Source: Eleusine coracana subsp. coracana
Taxonomy: Eukaryota; Streptophyta; Magnoliopsida; Poales; Poaceae
Reading direction: 5' to 3'
DNA length: 64,000 nt
Assembly: GCA_032690845.1 (NCBI GenBank)
Contig: CM064432.1
Location: 58,898,071-58,962,070 of the forward strand
The translations under genes were made by a program, and so were the position numbers. This document shows positions 46,401-59,054 of the stretch, piece after piece (the stretch's first letter is position 1; each line of letters opens with the position of its first letter). The notes under the pieces are model-generated. The model searched no databases and had not been told where the DNA came from. It worked only from the letters and a program-made list of their open reading frames with translations.

Positions 46401-49400
46401 TTTCTATGTTAATGGAAATCTAAATCTGTGTTGAATGTAACAAAAATTTGTCATAGTGTTACGGAAATTACCATGACCAACACTCCTCTAACTCTCCAGA
46501 TGTTTCTTGATTCATCTTGCCAATTTCAGTCTCATCATGTGAGAATAATCCCATTGAGAGGAAAAGGAAAAAAGAATGGAAACCCCTATATGTGTGGCCC
46601 TTTTTCCGGCGATTGGTCGCAGTGCATCTCCTTATTCATTTAAAGTTGTAGAAGATTATAAGTGAAGAGCATAAAAAGAAACCTCCCAACGGTGGACCAT
46701 TATATGCTGGAGAAGTCTAGATTCCAATGTACGCATTATATGCCCCACCACATCAAAATAAGTTCTATCAATTCAATGAAAACTAGCAATTTTATCGTAT
46801 ATGAATACAGTATAAAAATGTTGAAACTGCAGTGTGTTGTTTCTGACAAAATGCAACAGCTACAAATTAAAGTTCAATATTCAGACATAACCTTGACGTT
46901 TAGTCCAGTTGCATCCTCCAATAATAATAACCCTATTGCTTTCCCTGACCAAACAGAGGTTTACTTACTGACACTTATTTTAAAAAGCGATTTAATAACA
47001 TGCTCTTAGCTGTGACAATGTTTTGACACGTAGCCGGCAGCAACCGGACTATTCAAGATTTCAAGTTGACATCGTTCCTATATATACAACGATTGTTAGG
47101 GAGTTGCTTACCAGTGCGGTCAGATAGGGACGACGCAGCTTTTTCTCCTTTGCGTTTCTTTTTGGCTACAAGCATCTCACTGCGTCTGGATTCACGATAT
47201 TTTCCACGTAAAGGAAAGCTAAGAGCAAGTGATAGTGGTGTGCAGTTTCCTCACGACAAGTTTTCACTCCTCTCTATCGACCCTCTGAATTGATGAGAGT
47301 GAGGATAGATCATGCGGCACTGGATCTTGTGTCGCCCCTCTAGCTATTCAGAGTAAGAAGACAAATCGTGGATGTTCTATCGTACAAGAAGACAAACTGC
47401 GCATGTTCTATCAGACAATAATGATTGGAGATAGCAAAAGGCCTGTGGATTCAGATTGGCTCGATCGCAAAGTCGCAAGCAAGGACAACGATGAAAAGCT
47501 TTTTTGAAAAGAATTTGAAACTATTGTTAATTAGTCATGTGTCCGATCTTTATCATCAGAAGATGATATGAGCCCGGCCGAGCAAATAGTGACATACAGT
47601 ATATTGCTAGGCTTAAACTAGTGTCAAGTGTGCTTAAAGTAGTGACAAGTGTACAGTGCTTACTTTACTCTTCACAAACGATATATAGGTCAACTATGGT
47701 CCACGACAACTTGTCACGATACACATATATAAGTACTTATTAGTTCTACTTTTGCATATACATGTAAACTAATGAACTCAAGTGGTCGTCCGCCCACTAC
47801 TTCGGTGATTTCTAGAAGTACGGTTGGAACACAAGACTCTGAAATCCGTTAACAGCAGAGAGAGTATCACACGGATGATGGATCTCAAAGATATTTCTTG
47901 GGTGGACGTGCGCATCATGAGAGTACACGCCGAATCCAGTTCGAGCTTCAATTCTGATGATGGCCGCGATATGTATCACGTCTATCCGCGACGGTCAGCC
48001 ACTACTAGCTAGCTCGATCACTAGCTAGCTAAGAGACGATCATGGCGCGAGGTCCAATCTGACAACAAGTCTGGCCATAATTGTGCACGCAGGGGATGGG
48101 GATGGGATTAGACGGCGCTCTAATTTGACCACCCGTGCGCGTGGAGTTGGAGTAGTAGCGTGTGTGGCAGTCTTCTCTAAAACAAGCTAGGCGCGACCGG
48201 CTCGGTCCAAATAAAGACGACGGTGGTGCGCGATTTGCCCCCTCGATCGGAATATATACCAGCCAATCGCACTCGTGCGTGCCGCACAGACGAGACGACG
48301 ACGACGACCCGGCTGCTCGCGATCGCCGCTGCTTTGTTGACGCGCCGGTACACGCCTGTTAATCATGGCTCCGCGGACCCTCGTGTCATTGTCCCCTCCG
48401 AGCGGCCGGCTCGCGTCGCGTCCCATTCGCCCGAACGTGCGACGACGCCTCGACAGCGACCACGGTGGTGCACAGCGGCCGCGCGCGGGTGGGTGTGGAG
48501 GGCGTGTTCGGTTCGATCGAACGGGAGCCCGACACGTCGTCGGCTGGAGCTGTGTGAGAACTGAGAACTATGCGATGATGTGCAAATAAAGTTGCAATGG
48601 CAAACCAACCACGGAAGCGGAGCCACGGGATGCTGGAAACGGAGGAGCACGTACGCGCCCAACCAGCGCGCGAAACGTCCGTGGTGAGGTGCGCGCCCGG
48701 GTTAACTGATGGATCGGGTCAGCCACGTAGTACGGCCCAGCGCGCGGCCGGCCGGGACCCCACGCCGGGTCACTCCTTGTCTTCCGGGTTGCGGCCGAGA
48801 CGACACGCCGGGTGGTGCGTGGTGTCGAGATTCCCTTGTCATTCCCAGGGGTTTGTCGATCATCACCACTGACTCCTCCATCCACTGTAGTACTCCAAAG
48901 GTAATAATGGCAGGCACTGTTCCAATTCCAACCTACGCCGAACAAATTATCCAGTAGTCCATGTATAGCTAGTACTAGCTCCTACCTACGAGAAGGACGG
49001 CAAGGAGGAGGAGTAATCCACTGCCACCACCACCAACATTCTCACCATCCTCCGGATCCAGCAGCAGCCTCTTGCGGCACGAAACGACGGCGGGGCCGGG
49101 ACCGGGTGTCCCCATCCGGGATCGTCCCGTATAATCAAACAAAACAAAACTCGCATTCTGCTTTCGGAGATACGTCCAACGTAATCGCCACCACTCCGTC
49201 GCGTATGCTGGGTGCACTAGCTAGCTAAAAAAGGCTTTTCTTTTCTTCCTCACGCACTCGATGTCTCGATCGATGGGGCCGGCGCACCGAGAGTTCAGCT
49301 GGCGTCTCGTGTCCCGGCGTAAAGCAGCAAGTAGACCCTAAATTATTGTCAGTTCAGGCGTCGCCGATTGGGTCGCGCGGGTTCCCGGCCATGGCGACTC

Positions 49401-51880
49401 GACACCGACTGGACTTCTAGTAGTAGCCTCCTTCTTCTTCTTCTTATGTGGATAAGACTAGATCCATGATCCATCTCTTGGTGTACGTATTCAATTATAT
49501 GTGCATCTTGCAAAGTAGAGGTGCTCTTTGTGTTCAGGAATCTACGTGTATGTGTGCCCGCCGCTGTTTTTGAGTCATGTGGTTACGCTCCACAAGCTAA
49601 GTTTCATGACAAGTTGTCAACTCTAACCTGCTAAAACGTTGGATCTTTCATCTTTGATACCGTGCATGCTGCATTTTTACCAACCCTGCTAACAGTATTA
49701 TTGGTAGTTTAGGGTTTTGTGTGATACATCTCTAGTGTCATATGTATCGTGAAGGATACTTATACCATCATCAAGTACCTGTATATGACTATTGACTATT
49801 GAGAGGCTCAACATGCGACACGTATTTTATCCTTGATTCAAATCGAAGTTCCATTTTCAAATTTTTGATGTTATAGGTGACGCTGAGGTGTCAGGGTTTC
49901 CACAAAGCGCTTGTTGTTTCTCTCCAACTTTCACGTGTCTACTAGGCATGCTTGCGAAAAATAAATTGCTGATGTTAGGACACAGTTAGCTTAGATCAAA
50001 CACAACTAAGTTTCATGTCCTAATGTTAATAGTTTAGTGGAAGCACAAAGACTGTAGATGATCAGGCCTAATTAGGCAAGAATAAAACACACAGCTGAGT
50101 TTGTGCGGTGCACACCAGGTCACCACGGTGACGCGCGCACGAGCTTTGACACGCACGCATGTCTAAAGCCGCTCACGCACGCAGGCGCTTTAATTTAGCT
50201 TATATAGCTTAATTAAACCACCACCTCCTGAAGGTCGCCACCCGCACTAGCAATAAGGTCCCAAAGCCGGACCTGGACGACACACAGGAAATTAGGCAGG
50301 TCGCCGTAGCTTAGCGACGTGGAAGAAGAGAGAGGGCCATTAGGAGGAGGAGGAGGAGGAGCATTAGGTTAGGAACCCTTGTACCGATCAAGGGGCGCCC
50401 GCGCTTAATTGAACCTCCACGGCGACGGGCTTAATTTAATTATTCTCCACCAGCGTCAAATCGTGCCCCCGCTGACGCCCGCGGCTATCAGTTTTGTCGT
50501 CGTCGTCGCCGCAGCTGCTTTCGCGTGTTGCCGCGTGACGATCGAGGGCGCGGCCTACTTGTGCTGAGCTCCCAGGTGGGGGCAGGTGTCGAGCCATGAG
50601 GAGGCTTTCGGATATGCATATGCTTGCAGGTACAGTCGTGTGGGTCTTTGCAGAGGCATTAGCAGCAGCCAGCCAGCAAGATGACCCTGGGAGCACTGCA
50701 TGTTTTGGACTCGCGCTAGCCACTACTAAAACAGTACTCGACCCTGGGAGTACTTTGACGTCTGAAATTGTTGAAGTTTCAGACCGCTGGTTAAGTTTGG
50801 AGGTAGGACAAGCTGTGTTTGCTGAGTGGCTTGGTAGTATCATGTCCTACAAATTCCATCGGAGTGATTTACTAGTGTAACACAAGTTCAAACCTAAATG
50901 GAGCAAGGGAACGAGGAAATTGTTCCGTACCATTTGGCAACTGCGCTGTCTTCACCGGTCGATCGCGAAGACAGAAGGAAAACAAAAGCTTTCACTGGGT
51001 TAATTCAGTGTGTGGGCTATGTTCGCATGGCGCTTGTTTAGGCTGGTATTGGGCCCCCACGGGAAGATGCCAGCCTAAACAGTATGAGGCCTGTTTTGTT
51101 CGTACTGGAGAGGGAATACATCATTAGCAGAGACTCTCATATGTGCTAATGTAAAGAGGTGCATAAGACTTGCATACGAATCAAAAGTTCGCATACATTC
51201 ATGTTCATTTACCGAGAATGGACCTGGTCAGTTGCTCAATATTGCAGAAATCACAGTATATTCACTGCAAGTCAATTGTCTACAGCCGCATGCCCGCATC
51301 CACCCCGTCAATGTGTTTGCTTCGAGAGAACCATGTTTCCAAGTCAACTCTCACTCAATATTGCTTCGAAGTGATCTTCACAGAATCTTAAAGGCAGATC
51401 ATAACATGGTATCAACAATACTATAATGTAAACCTCCGCCACGCCTGACAACTTTAGAGAATAATGAAAAGCAGAAAGCTCGTTATGATCACCACATGGG
51501 CCTATGTGGCTATGTGTATGACCAAGCATGAACTACAGGCCACCAACACCCAAGATGAAAGCTTAGCACAACAAATACTACTAGTAGATAGCATGAGCCA
51601 AGATACAAATTTTGGGCATTAAAACAGTTCATCTAAGAAATCCCTTAAAGATCCCATCTTCGTTTTCCACTCTTGCTGATCCGTACCTTGTTATTAGGTA
51701 ACTGGACCACACTTTCAAAGTTCAGTAAGCCCGAAGTAGCACACCAGACAACACATGAATCAAGGGTCGATATCATCTTGAAGGCATCACACAGAAACAT
51801 TGAAGAGGAGGCAACATCTTAAGAAAATGACATCATTGTAATAAAAGACATCCCATCTAAAAAAGGATGTGAATCCAATC
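43447..51880. other. Large gene-poor region
   Basis: 43.5-47.9 kb is AT-rich with only short ORFs. 48.0-49.4 kb is GC-rich with overlapping ORFs in most frames and no recognisable domain. 50.4-50.9 kb has opposing ORFs (136 and 95 codons) without domain features. A 45-nt hairpin lies at 51036-51080. Confidence 0.5.
51036..51080. repeat. Perfect short inverted repeat (hairpin)
   Basis: Arms GTTTAGGCTGG (51036-51046) and CCAGCCTAAAC (51070-51080) are perfectly complementary around a 23-nt loop rich in G and C. Confidence 0.85.
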
Positions 51881-52147
51881 TTAGGAATATGACTGATGCT
51901 TTGTTTTTCTAACTTCCAACACAATCAATTTAACATTTGATGGAATACCACCCACATAAGAACCTTTGATTCTGTCTGTAAAAGAACTATTAACATGAAC
52001 CAAATCGAGTCCAAATCCAGCACCATACATTACACAACCATGCCCAATATTGTTAAAATAGGGCAAGTTACTGAGGTATGAATTCACCACATACAATGGT
52101 GCAAAGGTTGAAGAAACCTCATTAAGTTGCTTGAAAAGAGTATTTAC
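51881..52147 (-). pseudogene. Coding-like terminal exon or gene fragment, unassigned
   Basis: The minus strand is open for 88 codons before a TAA at 51881. The translation is protein-like: it opens VNTLFKQLNEVSSTFAP and includes GCVMYGAGFGLDLVHVN, SSFTDRIKGSYVGGIPSNVK and LIVLEVRKTKHQSYS. Its composition (hydrophobic/polar alternation, few low-complexity runs) is unlike the random ORFs nearby. There is no in-frame ATG at the start. The possible acceptor just upstream (AG at 52148-52149) has an A-rich rather than pyrimidine-rich tract, so this may be a decayed last exon or a captured gene fragment. I do not recognise the family. No convincing partner exons were found between 52.2 and 53.6 kb. 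Confidence 0.35.
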
Positions 52148-53666
52148 TCATGTTTTTTTTTTAAGTCAACATGAAAACCCCAAGTATCCTAGAGTATGTA
52201 AAATCTTTTTTTTTTTTCACCAAACATTTTCTCCTGCCTCATACTCAGCCACACACACTTCATGCTGACACAGATGACCTTCCCTCTCCAATTAGTCGGG
52301 ATAAAAACACAAAAACTCCATTCCTTGGATCTGAGGGTTGGAGCAAACTCACTCACAGTCACATAAGAGTAACCCCATGTCCCCATCTATCAAAGTATCA
52401 CTGAATTCTACCATGTAACTTGATTTGGACAGCATATATTTACATTTGGTCTTAAACAGCATCAACTATACACCTATAACCAGAGGTGGAATTCGCTATA
52501 TTGGTAAAAGATGGACTTCATTACCATTTACAACAAACTAATCCTTGCATTATTTGCACTTTGCAGTAGCATAGCTGATTGTGAATTGTTATTTTCCAAA
52601 GACTATATTAGAAAAGACATTATTATTATCCTAACAGAAAAAATCAATTTGATGTTATTGCTATATATACTTCAGGTCAATTTTAGTCATTATTGCAACA
52701 TTTAAATAGCTATAAAGTGACAGTGCTTGATTGTGTTCCTGCAAAGAGGACTGACTGGTAGAGATCGAGTATTTAACAATTTCACGTGAAGCCCAACAAA
52801 ATGGTTAGTCCTTGGTGAAGTATGAAAAAAGGATGAAATGAAAGACAATGTAATCAGGAATCGGTCCTTAAGTTGTTAGTCTTGCAGGGCTATCATAAAA
52901 TCTGCCTTATCCTTGTATCAGTTGAGATTCAGTAATTACACCGAGCCACTTGGAGAGCATCAGGTGTGGTAAATTACCAGGGACAGACCCAGTCAGTCAA
53001 GCTATAACTGCATTACGTTTTCATGGTGCCAACTTGATGCTCTCAAAATTGCTTTACTTACAAATGAAAATACTAAGTAGTACTATAGTCAGCACTTAGC
53101 CGAACCAACTCAAATTCCAAGATAGTAGCAATGCCCTAACCTCTCAGCTAATAAATACAAAGAAATCGCAGCTTTTATCTAAGCCATTTCACCCAGTTGG
53201 TCATCAACTGCCTAGAAGATAAAGTTGACTATAATTCATAACAATTGACAGACCATGAATCAAACATCACTATAGCAGTCTTGCATCATATATCAAAGAA
53301 ATGTGATTTAATTTAATGATCCAAAGTACTGGTAATAACAACAAGTTGCAACCAGATATTACAGGCCAAACTTTTTCCTGAATATTCAACAAAGTCATTC
53401 AGGGCAACAACATATACTATACAGTTACTCCCTCTGAGTTTTAGAGTAGATACAATAATATGTAGCAACTAACATGTGTAGAAGTTGTCTCTGGCTTTAA
53501 GACAACATAAATTCTCTCAAGGGAAAAAGCGAAATCCGCAAAACCATCTCTGCATCTATCTCTAGGCTTTCTTTCATAATACAACCGAGTCACAACCTTG
53601 ATATTAGAAGGACCTATTCAAAACCAAGCCAATTCACACCCTCTATAAGGCCACAGTCAAGTTTCG
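52148..53666. other. 3' flank of the RING gene and AT-rich DNA
   Basis: The stretch contains chance ORFs only. ACTCCCTCTGAGTTTTAGAG near 53427 resembles a decayed MITE end. Confidence 0.5.
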
Positions 53667-54500
53667 CTACTGTGCGCTTGATTCAGGCAGCACCACTCTC
53701 TCTGCTTTCCAGGCCTCATACTCGGGGTCGTCGGTGGGTAGCTCAAAGCGACAGAGCGGGCACGAGTTACGCACCTGAAGCCACGGCAGGATACACTCGT
53801 CATGGTACAGGTGCGAGCACGGCATCCACTTCACTCGCTGTCCGGCTGTGACACCGTCTCTGCACACCGCGCACTCCTCCCCTTCCCCTTCTTCGCCCGC
53901 TGCAACAACCGCGGAATCGAGCGCCTCAATGGCCGATCTGGCAGCCGGCGGCTTGTTCTTCAGGAAAAGCCCCTCTCCGCCGGAGACGAGCACCTCGTAC
54001 GCCTCGCGGTCGGAGGTGTACACGAAGCCCTCCTCGGCGTCAGGGGTCGGCGGCGGCAAGTCGGCGAGCACCTCCCACTCCGGCTCCGCTGGCTCCCCGC
54101 CCGCCCCGGAAGTGGACGCGGACGGCACCTCCTCCCACTCGAACTCGTACCCCGCGGCGGTGGATACGAGCGGCAGATCCGGCTCGGCCTCCTCCAATTC
54201 GAGGCAGTCCCAGTGGATTGAGGCGTCACCGTCGTCAGCAAACTCCTCCGTGAACCCGAGATCCTCGCTCCGCGACGGGAAGAGGGCGTCGCAGAGGAGG
54301 TCGATCTCCACGGAGCGGAACAGGCTGCGGACGCGGTCGGCCATCGCGGCCGCTGCCGAGGCCGAGGAGGCGGACGGATCCGGGCGGAAGACGGGGACGA
54401 AGGCGTCGTCGGAGGAATAGGATGCGGAGGAGGAGGACGCCTCCAGGGTTTGGTGGATCTCGTCGGCGGCGAGGCGGTGGTGGATGGATGAGGAAGCCAT
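53667..54500 (-). CDS. RING-H2 E3 ubiquitin ligase (CIP8-like)
   Basis: An intronless ORF of 277 aa. A RING-H2 finger spans Cys210 to Cys250 in the pattern C-x2-C-x14-C-x-H-x2-H-x2-C-x10-C-x2-C (Cys210, Cys213, Cys228, His230, His233, Cys236, Cys247, Cys250), so all eight zinc ligands are present. It is followed by RFELPTDDPEYEAWK, a sequence shared with CIP8/RDUF-type plant E3 ligases. The N-terminal 200 residues are acidic, with tryptophan-containing patches (IHWDCLELEEAEP, EFEWEEVPS, EPEWEVLADLPPP). It should transfer ubiquitin from an E2 to unknown substrates. The start at 54500 (MASSS) is preferred; the frame continues upstream for 55 codons but that part looks like untranslated leader. 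Confidence 0.93.
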   Translation of the reverse strand: MASSSIHHRLAADEIHQTLEASSSSASYSSDDAFVPVFRPDPSASSASAAAAMADRVRSLFRSVEIDLLCDALFPSRSEDLGFTEEFADDGDASIHWDCLELEEAEPDLPLVSTAAGYEFEWEEVPSASTSGAGGEPAEPEWEVLADLPPPTPDAEEGFVYTSDREAYEVLVSGGEGLFLKNKPPAARSAIEALDSAVVAAGEEGEGEECAVCRDGVTAGQRVKWMPCSHLYHDECILPWLQVRNSCPLCRFELPTDDPEYEAWKAERVVLPESSAQ

Positions 54501-55239
54501 GGTCGCGGATCGCGATGCGAGAGAGGGGACGAAAAAAAATCGCGCCCTGGCGCAGCGTTTCAGGAACCCGCTTCTAACGTGGTCTTGCGTTTCTTCCGCG
54601 TTTTCCTGGTAGATGAGACGTGCTGGTTGTTCAATGACATGTGGGCTCCGTTTTTGTAGGACCACAAAGGCAGTGAGTAAAAAGGGTACGAGTGGTCAGT
54701 AATTTTAGTGATAAGCCATGGCCGGTGGTCGTGGTGTCTCATGGCAGGTGGGGTACGCACTGGTGGGTCCTTAATGTCAGTTACGCGAAAGCTACATGTG
54801 TAAAAGGCGGCTTTTCGGGTGGGTGGCCATGTCTTAGACACTGTCTGTCTAGACATAACTACTGACAGGTGGGTTCAGTGAGTTGTGTCCACCGTTGTCA
54901 GTGAAAATGGACGGATTAGTTGTCGTGAGAGCAAGGTGTCCGGGCCCTTGCTCACTTGAGTGACACAGGTGGGGCAGTGGACGCTGTGCGGTGTGAAGGT
55001 AGCCGGTTTGCTTGTGTTGCGGCTTGCGGGAACGACAGGCTGGACAACAGCGATGCCGAGAAGTCCGCTCATGGCAGCAGCGTCACGGCAGAGCTGCCGA
55101 CTGCCGTTACTTGCTGCTGGGCTCCGGCGTCCGGCGTTGACCGTCTGGATAGTCCAAATGGGTTTCGCATTCCCAAGCCCAGACTCATGATCTTTTCTTC
55201 ACAAGGCATTTAGCCAAAATATCAGAATGTATTAAAAAA
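54501..55239. other. RING gene upstream region
   Basis: The first 100 bp are likely leader. Moderately GC-rich sequence follows with short overlapping ORFs; no gene is supported. Confidence 0.5.
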
Positions 55240-56083
55240 GAGCTCTTTTAGAGTATCCTCAAATAAATATGGACCCTCCATTCCTTCTCATCCAAAGGTC
55301 CAGATTTTCATGTACTACGCGTGAAACAACAATACACTCCGGTGAGAGAAAACGGAGTACCACTAGCTAAGGGTAAAATTGTAAACTTTCATATAACTTG
55401 ATCCAGGACTTATTCACCCTAGATCAGATAGAATGAAGATCCTCAAGACCTCGACGGCGGCGGCAGTGGCCGGCCAAACTTGGATTCACTGACTTGAACC
55501 GGCATCGAAGAAGATCAAGATCAACCATGTTACATTGCCGCCGCTGGATGACAAGCCCACAACTATCACATCCTGTAAGAGTGATTCACGTAGTTGGAAT
55601 CATCCCCGCATAATTCCGGTCGTGCAGCAAGAAACTATGATCTTGCAACCGCAGATATTGATTTGAAAATTACTGTCGTATCATTCCACGAGAAGAGAAC
55701 ACATAAACTGTCATTTCCTGGCAGACAAAAATGTTCCATCAAACTTTGTTACAAATCAACAAATATTATTAAGAGAAGTTTCTTCCTCAATCCGTATGAC
55801 TATGTTAAATGTTCATCTACCGTCCTCTTCTGAATATAAATTCCATGAGCGGTTGCCAGTGAGGTTCGTCTCTATGAGCAGATCGCCGGTGAGGTTCGTC
55901 TCTATGAGCAGGTCGCCGATGAGGGTGGCGGCGTACGTACGTGTGAAGTAACCAAGCTGAACCGGAGAGATTAGGTTTAAGTAAAAGTCTAAATTACCCA
56001 TACAATAATATTCTAGACGGACGGTTAGATTTAGATTCTACTCCCTACCACGTCTTGGAGTAGAGGGTACTGTAAAATTGCTC
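55240..56083. mobile_element. Mutator-like non-autonomous transposon with GC-rich inserts (member C)
   Basis: The left end GAGCTCTTTTAGAGTATCCT and the reverse-complemented right end GAGCAATTTTACAGTACCCT match at most positions and resemble the ends of the element at 2222-3109. TTAAAAAA flanks both sides (55232-55239 and 56084-56091). The inside has two GC-richer patches (about 55440-55600 and 55850-55970), the second with a 30-bp tandem repeat. No transposase is seen. Confidence 0.6.
55855..55924. repeat. 30-bp tandem repeat inside transposon C
   Basis: Two full units starting GCCRGTGAGGTTCGTCTCTA and a partial third. The period of 30 bp is a multiple of three; on the minus strand it reads as a repeated GDLLIETNLT decapeptide, but no gene context is evident. 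Confidence 0.85.
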
Positions 56084-56091
56084 TTAAAAAA

Positions 56092-58134
56092 TATAGCAAT
56101 CTACTATTAGAACTTTTCGAGTTTCAAAACGAGCCTGATCAATACATGAGGCGGTGCCTCAGAATCCAGGCTAGAATAATCTGCACTGCTGCCGAAATGA
56201 CGACTTGAAAGTGTTGTACCCAGGATGGTTGTACCTGCTCTTGGTCTTGACACGAACAATTATCGGGTTATATGTATGCAAAAACCTAGCACGTGCGAAC
56301 GTTGAATTGTTAGTCATATTGTATATACTGACCTCTTCATGTTGGCCTGTCACGTCCTTACGTATCACCCGTACTCTAGTTGATAAGAAACGGAACGAAT
56401 CCTGTGTTGACGTTAGCGAAGCGTCCGAGCAGTGAGGAGGAGAATGAGTGGTTTGTGGCCATAATGTGCTCTGCCTGCGCTGAAAGTCGGTAGGCTTCAG
56501 CTGTCATGCTTCATGCCTGCGCAATCAACTTCCCTCTTTTCCAGCTACTGCTGATTAGCCATGACACATGACAGGAATTTTAAGTTGACAAGTCTCCATC
56601 AGTTCTCACGTGCATTTTCATAGGTAACACGTGCAGGTGTTCAGGCCCCGGTCCCCCACGATTAGAGATAGGCCTTAGGCTAATTTAAATGAAGTATTTC
56701 ATTTTGTTGTTTCTAAGAGTGATATGTTATTAAAAATAATTTGAAATTATAAATAAAATAATCTCTCTAATACATAGTTTTATTTTAGTATTTTATTACA
56801 GTTAATTTAATATTCTTACATTGATTATCTATAGGATGAAATAAAACCCTATCCTCCAATGTTAGTATCATAGAGTTTCAATTTTAGAAAACAGTGTATA
56901 CCCAATTTCATCTAAACAAAACTCTATTTCTCTCTCTCTTTATAACTTTATTGTCATGTCATCAAAATTGCTTTTGTGACACCTCATTTATTGAAAATGA
57001 AACTCCCATTAAAAATAATATTAGGAGAACAACTTACAAATCCAGTAGGCCTTTACTAAGATGGCCCCGTTGATCCATCAAACTTCGACCACTGAACTTG
57101 TCTTAAAAAAAAACTCGAAAGTCTGAATTGAATGTTTAGATTAGATATGTATCTCATCTTCTCCTAAAAAGAAAAGAAAGATACAATATGTATCTTATCT
57201 CAACCCGTGAGGCGTCGGATAATGGGGGAGTCGTCGCTGCCGGTCGACCGAACAGAAGCAACCCACCGCACACCTCCTCGTCTTTCTCCTCACGTCTTCG
57301 CCCCCGCCTCCGACCGCCTCCCGCCCGGCTCCGACGGCGCCCGCGCGGCCTCCGCCGCGCTAAATCCTCTTGCCGTTCGCCCCCGCCTCCGATCGCCTCC
57401 GCCCACCACCGCCGCTGCCACTCAACGCTGCCGCCACGCTAACTCCTCGGTGACACGACACTCCCGCCACTGACTCCGGTCCACCGCCGTGGCCCACCGC
57501 TGGGTCACGGCCGCCACCCCCGGCCGGCCGGCCCCCCTCTATGTCCGCGGAGTACAGAGACCCTTCGGCAACCCGGACCCCCTAAAGGAATTCTCGGGCC
57601 GCCGATGTCGAGGGTGGCAGCCTCTCAAGAAGGGCGGACCCTCTGTCCATGAGGGATAGGAGAGTGTGACTAGAGAGTGTTACCGGACGGGATGAATCCC
57701 GCGGATAATGAGTTTTCTAAAGAGTCTGTTTGGATTCTTACAGGAAGACTAGTATGGAGTTCATGCAACGCAAACATTCTCTCGATGAGTGACTGTTTGA
57801 CTAAACTCCATGGCTACGGAATCTCATTACTCAAACAGTAATAAGCATGCAGCTGTGCAGTTTGACACCCTTCGCCCAAGTCATGAAGAATACAGGAAAC
57901 ATGCCGACTTTTTTTTTTATCGGGGGAGTAACGGAGCCTGCTTAACAATCATCATAGTTCTTCGCGCTCTTCTCTTTTCGATGTGCCGCTGTAACCACAG
58001 CTCCTTTCCTTAGTTTCTTTCAACTTTGCCAAAGCGTTTTAGGGCCTTCAAACTATGATGATGGTCATGGAGGGCTTGGTTTTCCTTCTATAATGAAATG
58101 GCAGAGCACCTGTCTCTTTTCGTCAAAAAGAAAA
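56092..58134. other. Intergenic, no gene seen
   Basis: 56.69-57.05 kb is AT-rich and resembles a grass MITE type with ATGAAACTCCCATTA near its end, though no clean inverted repeat was found. 57.19-57.66 kb is a GC-rich island with CGCCTCCG repeats and only low-complexity ORFs. Confidence 0.45.
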
Positions 58135-58836
58135 GAGTGAATTGCATGAAACATCAGGTTTTGGAACCATATTGTCATATTGCACCAGGTTTGAATAAGT
58201 GTTTCACATTGCACCAGTTTTAAGCTCAGATATTGTCACTTTGCACTACCTTATAGCATTGTATAGTATGAAAAGGTTTTAGACCCTAATAACTATCACA
58301 TAATAGAATATTTAGGCAGATTAATTGTTGGAGTTTGGATAAAATTTGTAATCTGATTGGTGATTTAATCAATTTTATAGTGTAACGATTGATTGTACGA
58401 CAAAGCACATTGAGGGAATAATTAATTAGGTTTATTAATGCAATTCGAATCAGACCACGACATGAAAGTGTATGATAAAATGTAAGCTAAAATTTTAATT
58501 GATAAGGTTTATCATAGAAAAAAGCAAAAATTAGTTATAACATAACTGATGAGACAGTCAAACATGCCTTCTCTATCGATGATGAACATTAAGACTCTTA
58601 TATTGCAAAATTTTTATGCTTAGGTGCCTCATTTAGTTAATGATAGTGTCTTAAATCTTCTAATTACATGAGTTGCTACCATGTGGACCTAAAATCATTT
58701 CATTGTGTTTCATGCTAGAATGTGGTGTAATGTGAGAATTTTTTACATAAAACCTGGTGCAAAGTGAAACATATGGTAAAACCTAGTGTAATGCGATAAT
58801 ATGACCCCAAAACCTAGTGTTTCATGCAATTCACTC
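58135..58836. mobile_element. MITE with long terminal inverted repeats
   Basis: GAGTGAATTGCATGAAACA at the left is repeated inverted at the right end. The similarity continues inward for about 60 bp (AGGTTTTGG, CATATTRTCRCATTRCAC). The flanking A-rich 9-mers match at 8 of 9 positions. A 702-bp Mutator-like MITE is the best description. Confidence 0.75.
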
Positions 58837-59054
58837 AAAAAAAAATAGAGGGCTTGGTTCAGTCCTGCTTATTATCCTCGTCCTTCAGCGGTTACGACTT
58901 GAATTTATATACCTATAAAAGATGCAACCCACTAAGTATTATTATTGCTATTTTTCTGCCCTCACATTGAGCCACGTCACCTACAAATTGTCTACTATCC
59001 GATTGTATATTTAGTTTCATCAGATCCTCCAATTCTTCTTTCTACAACCCTTCA

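Noticed and set aside
50436..50880. Opposing ORFs of 136 and 95 codons
   Set aside because: Neither shows a domain or signal; two short GACCCTGGGAG repeats are the only structure.
53848..54420. 190-codon ORF antisense to the RING gene
   Set aside because: Ser/Arg-rich shadow of the RING coding sequence, which has all eight zinc ligands on the minus strand.
54501..54665. N-terminal extension of the RING protein
   Set aside because: In-frame but outside the GC-rich coding block; MASSS at 54500 is a more typical start and the extension resembles leader sequence.
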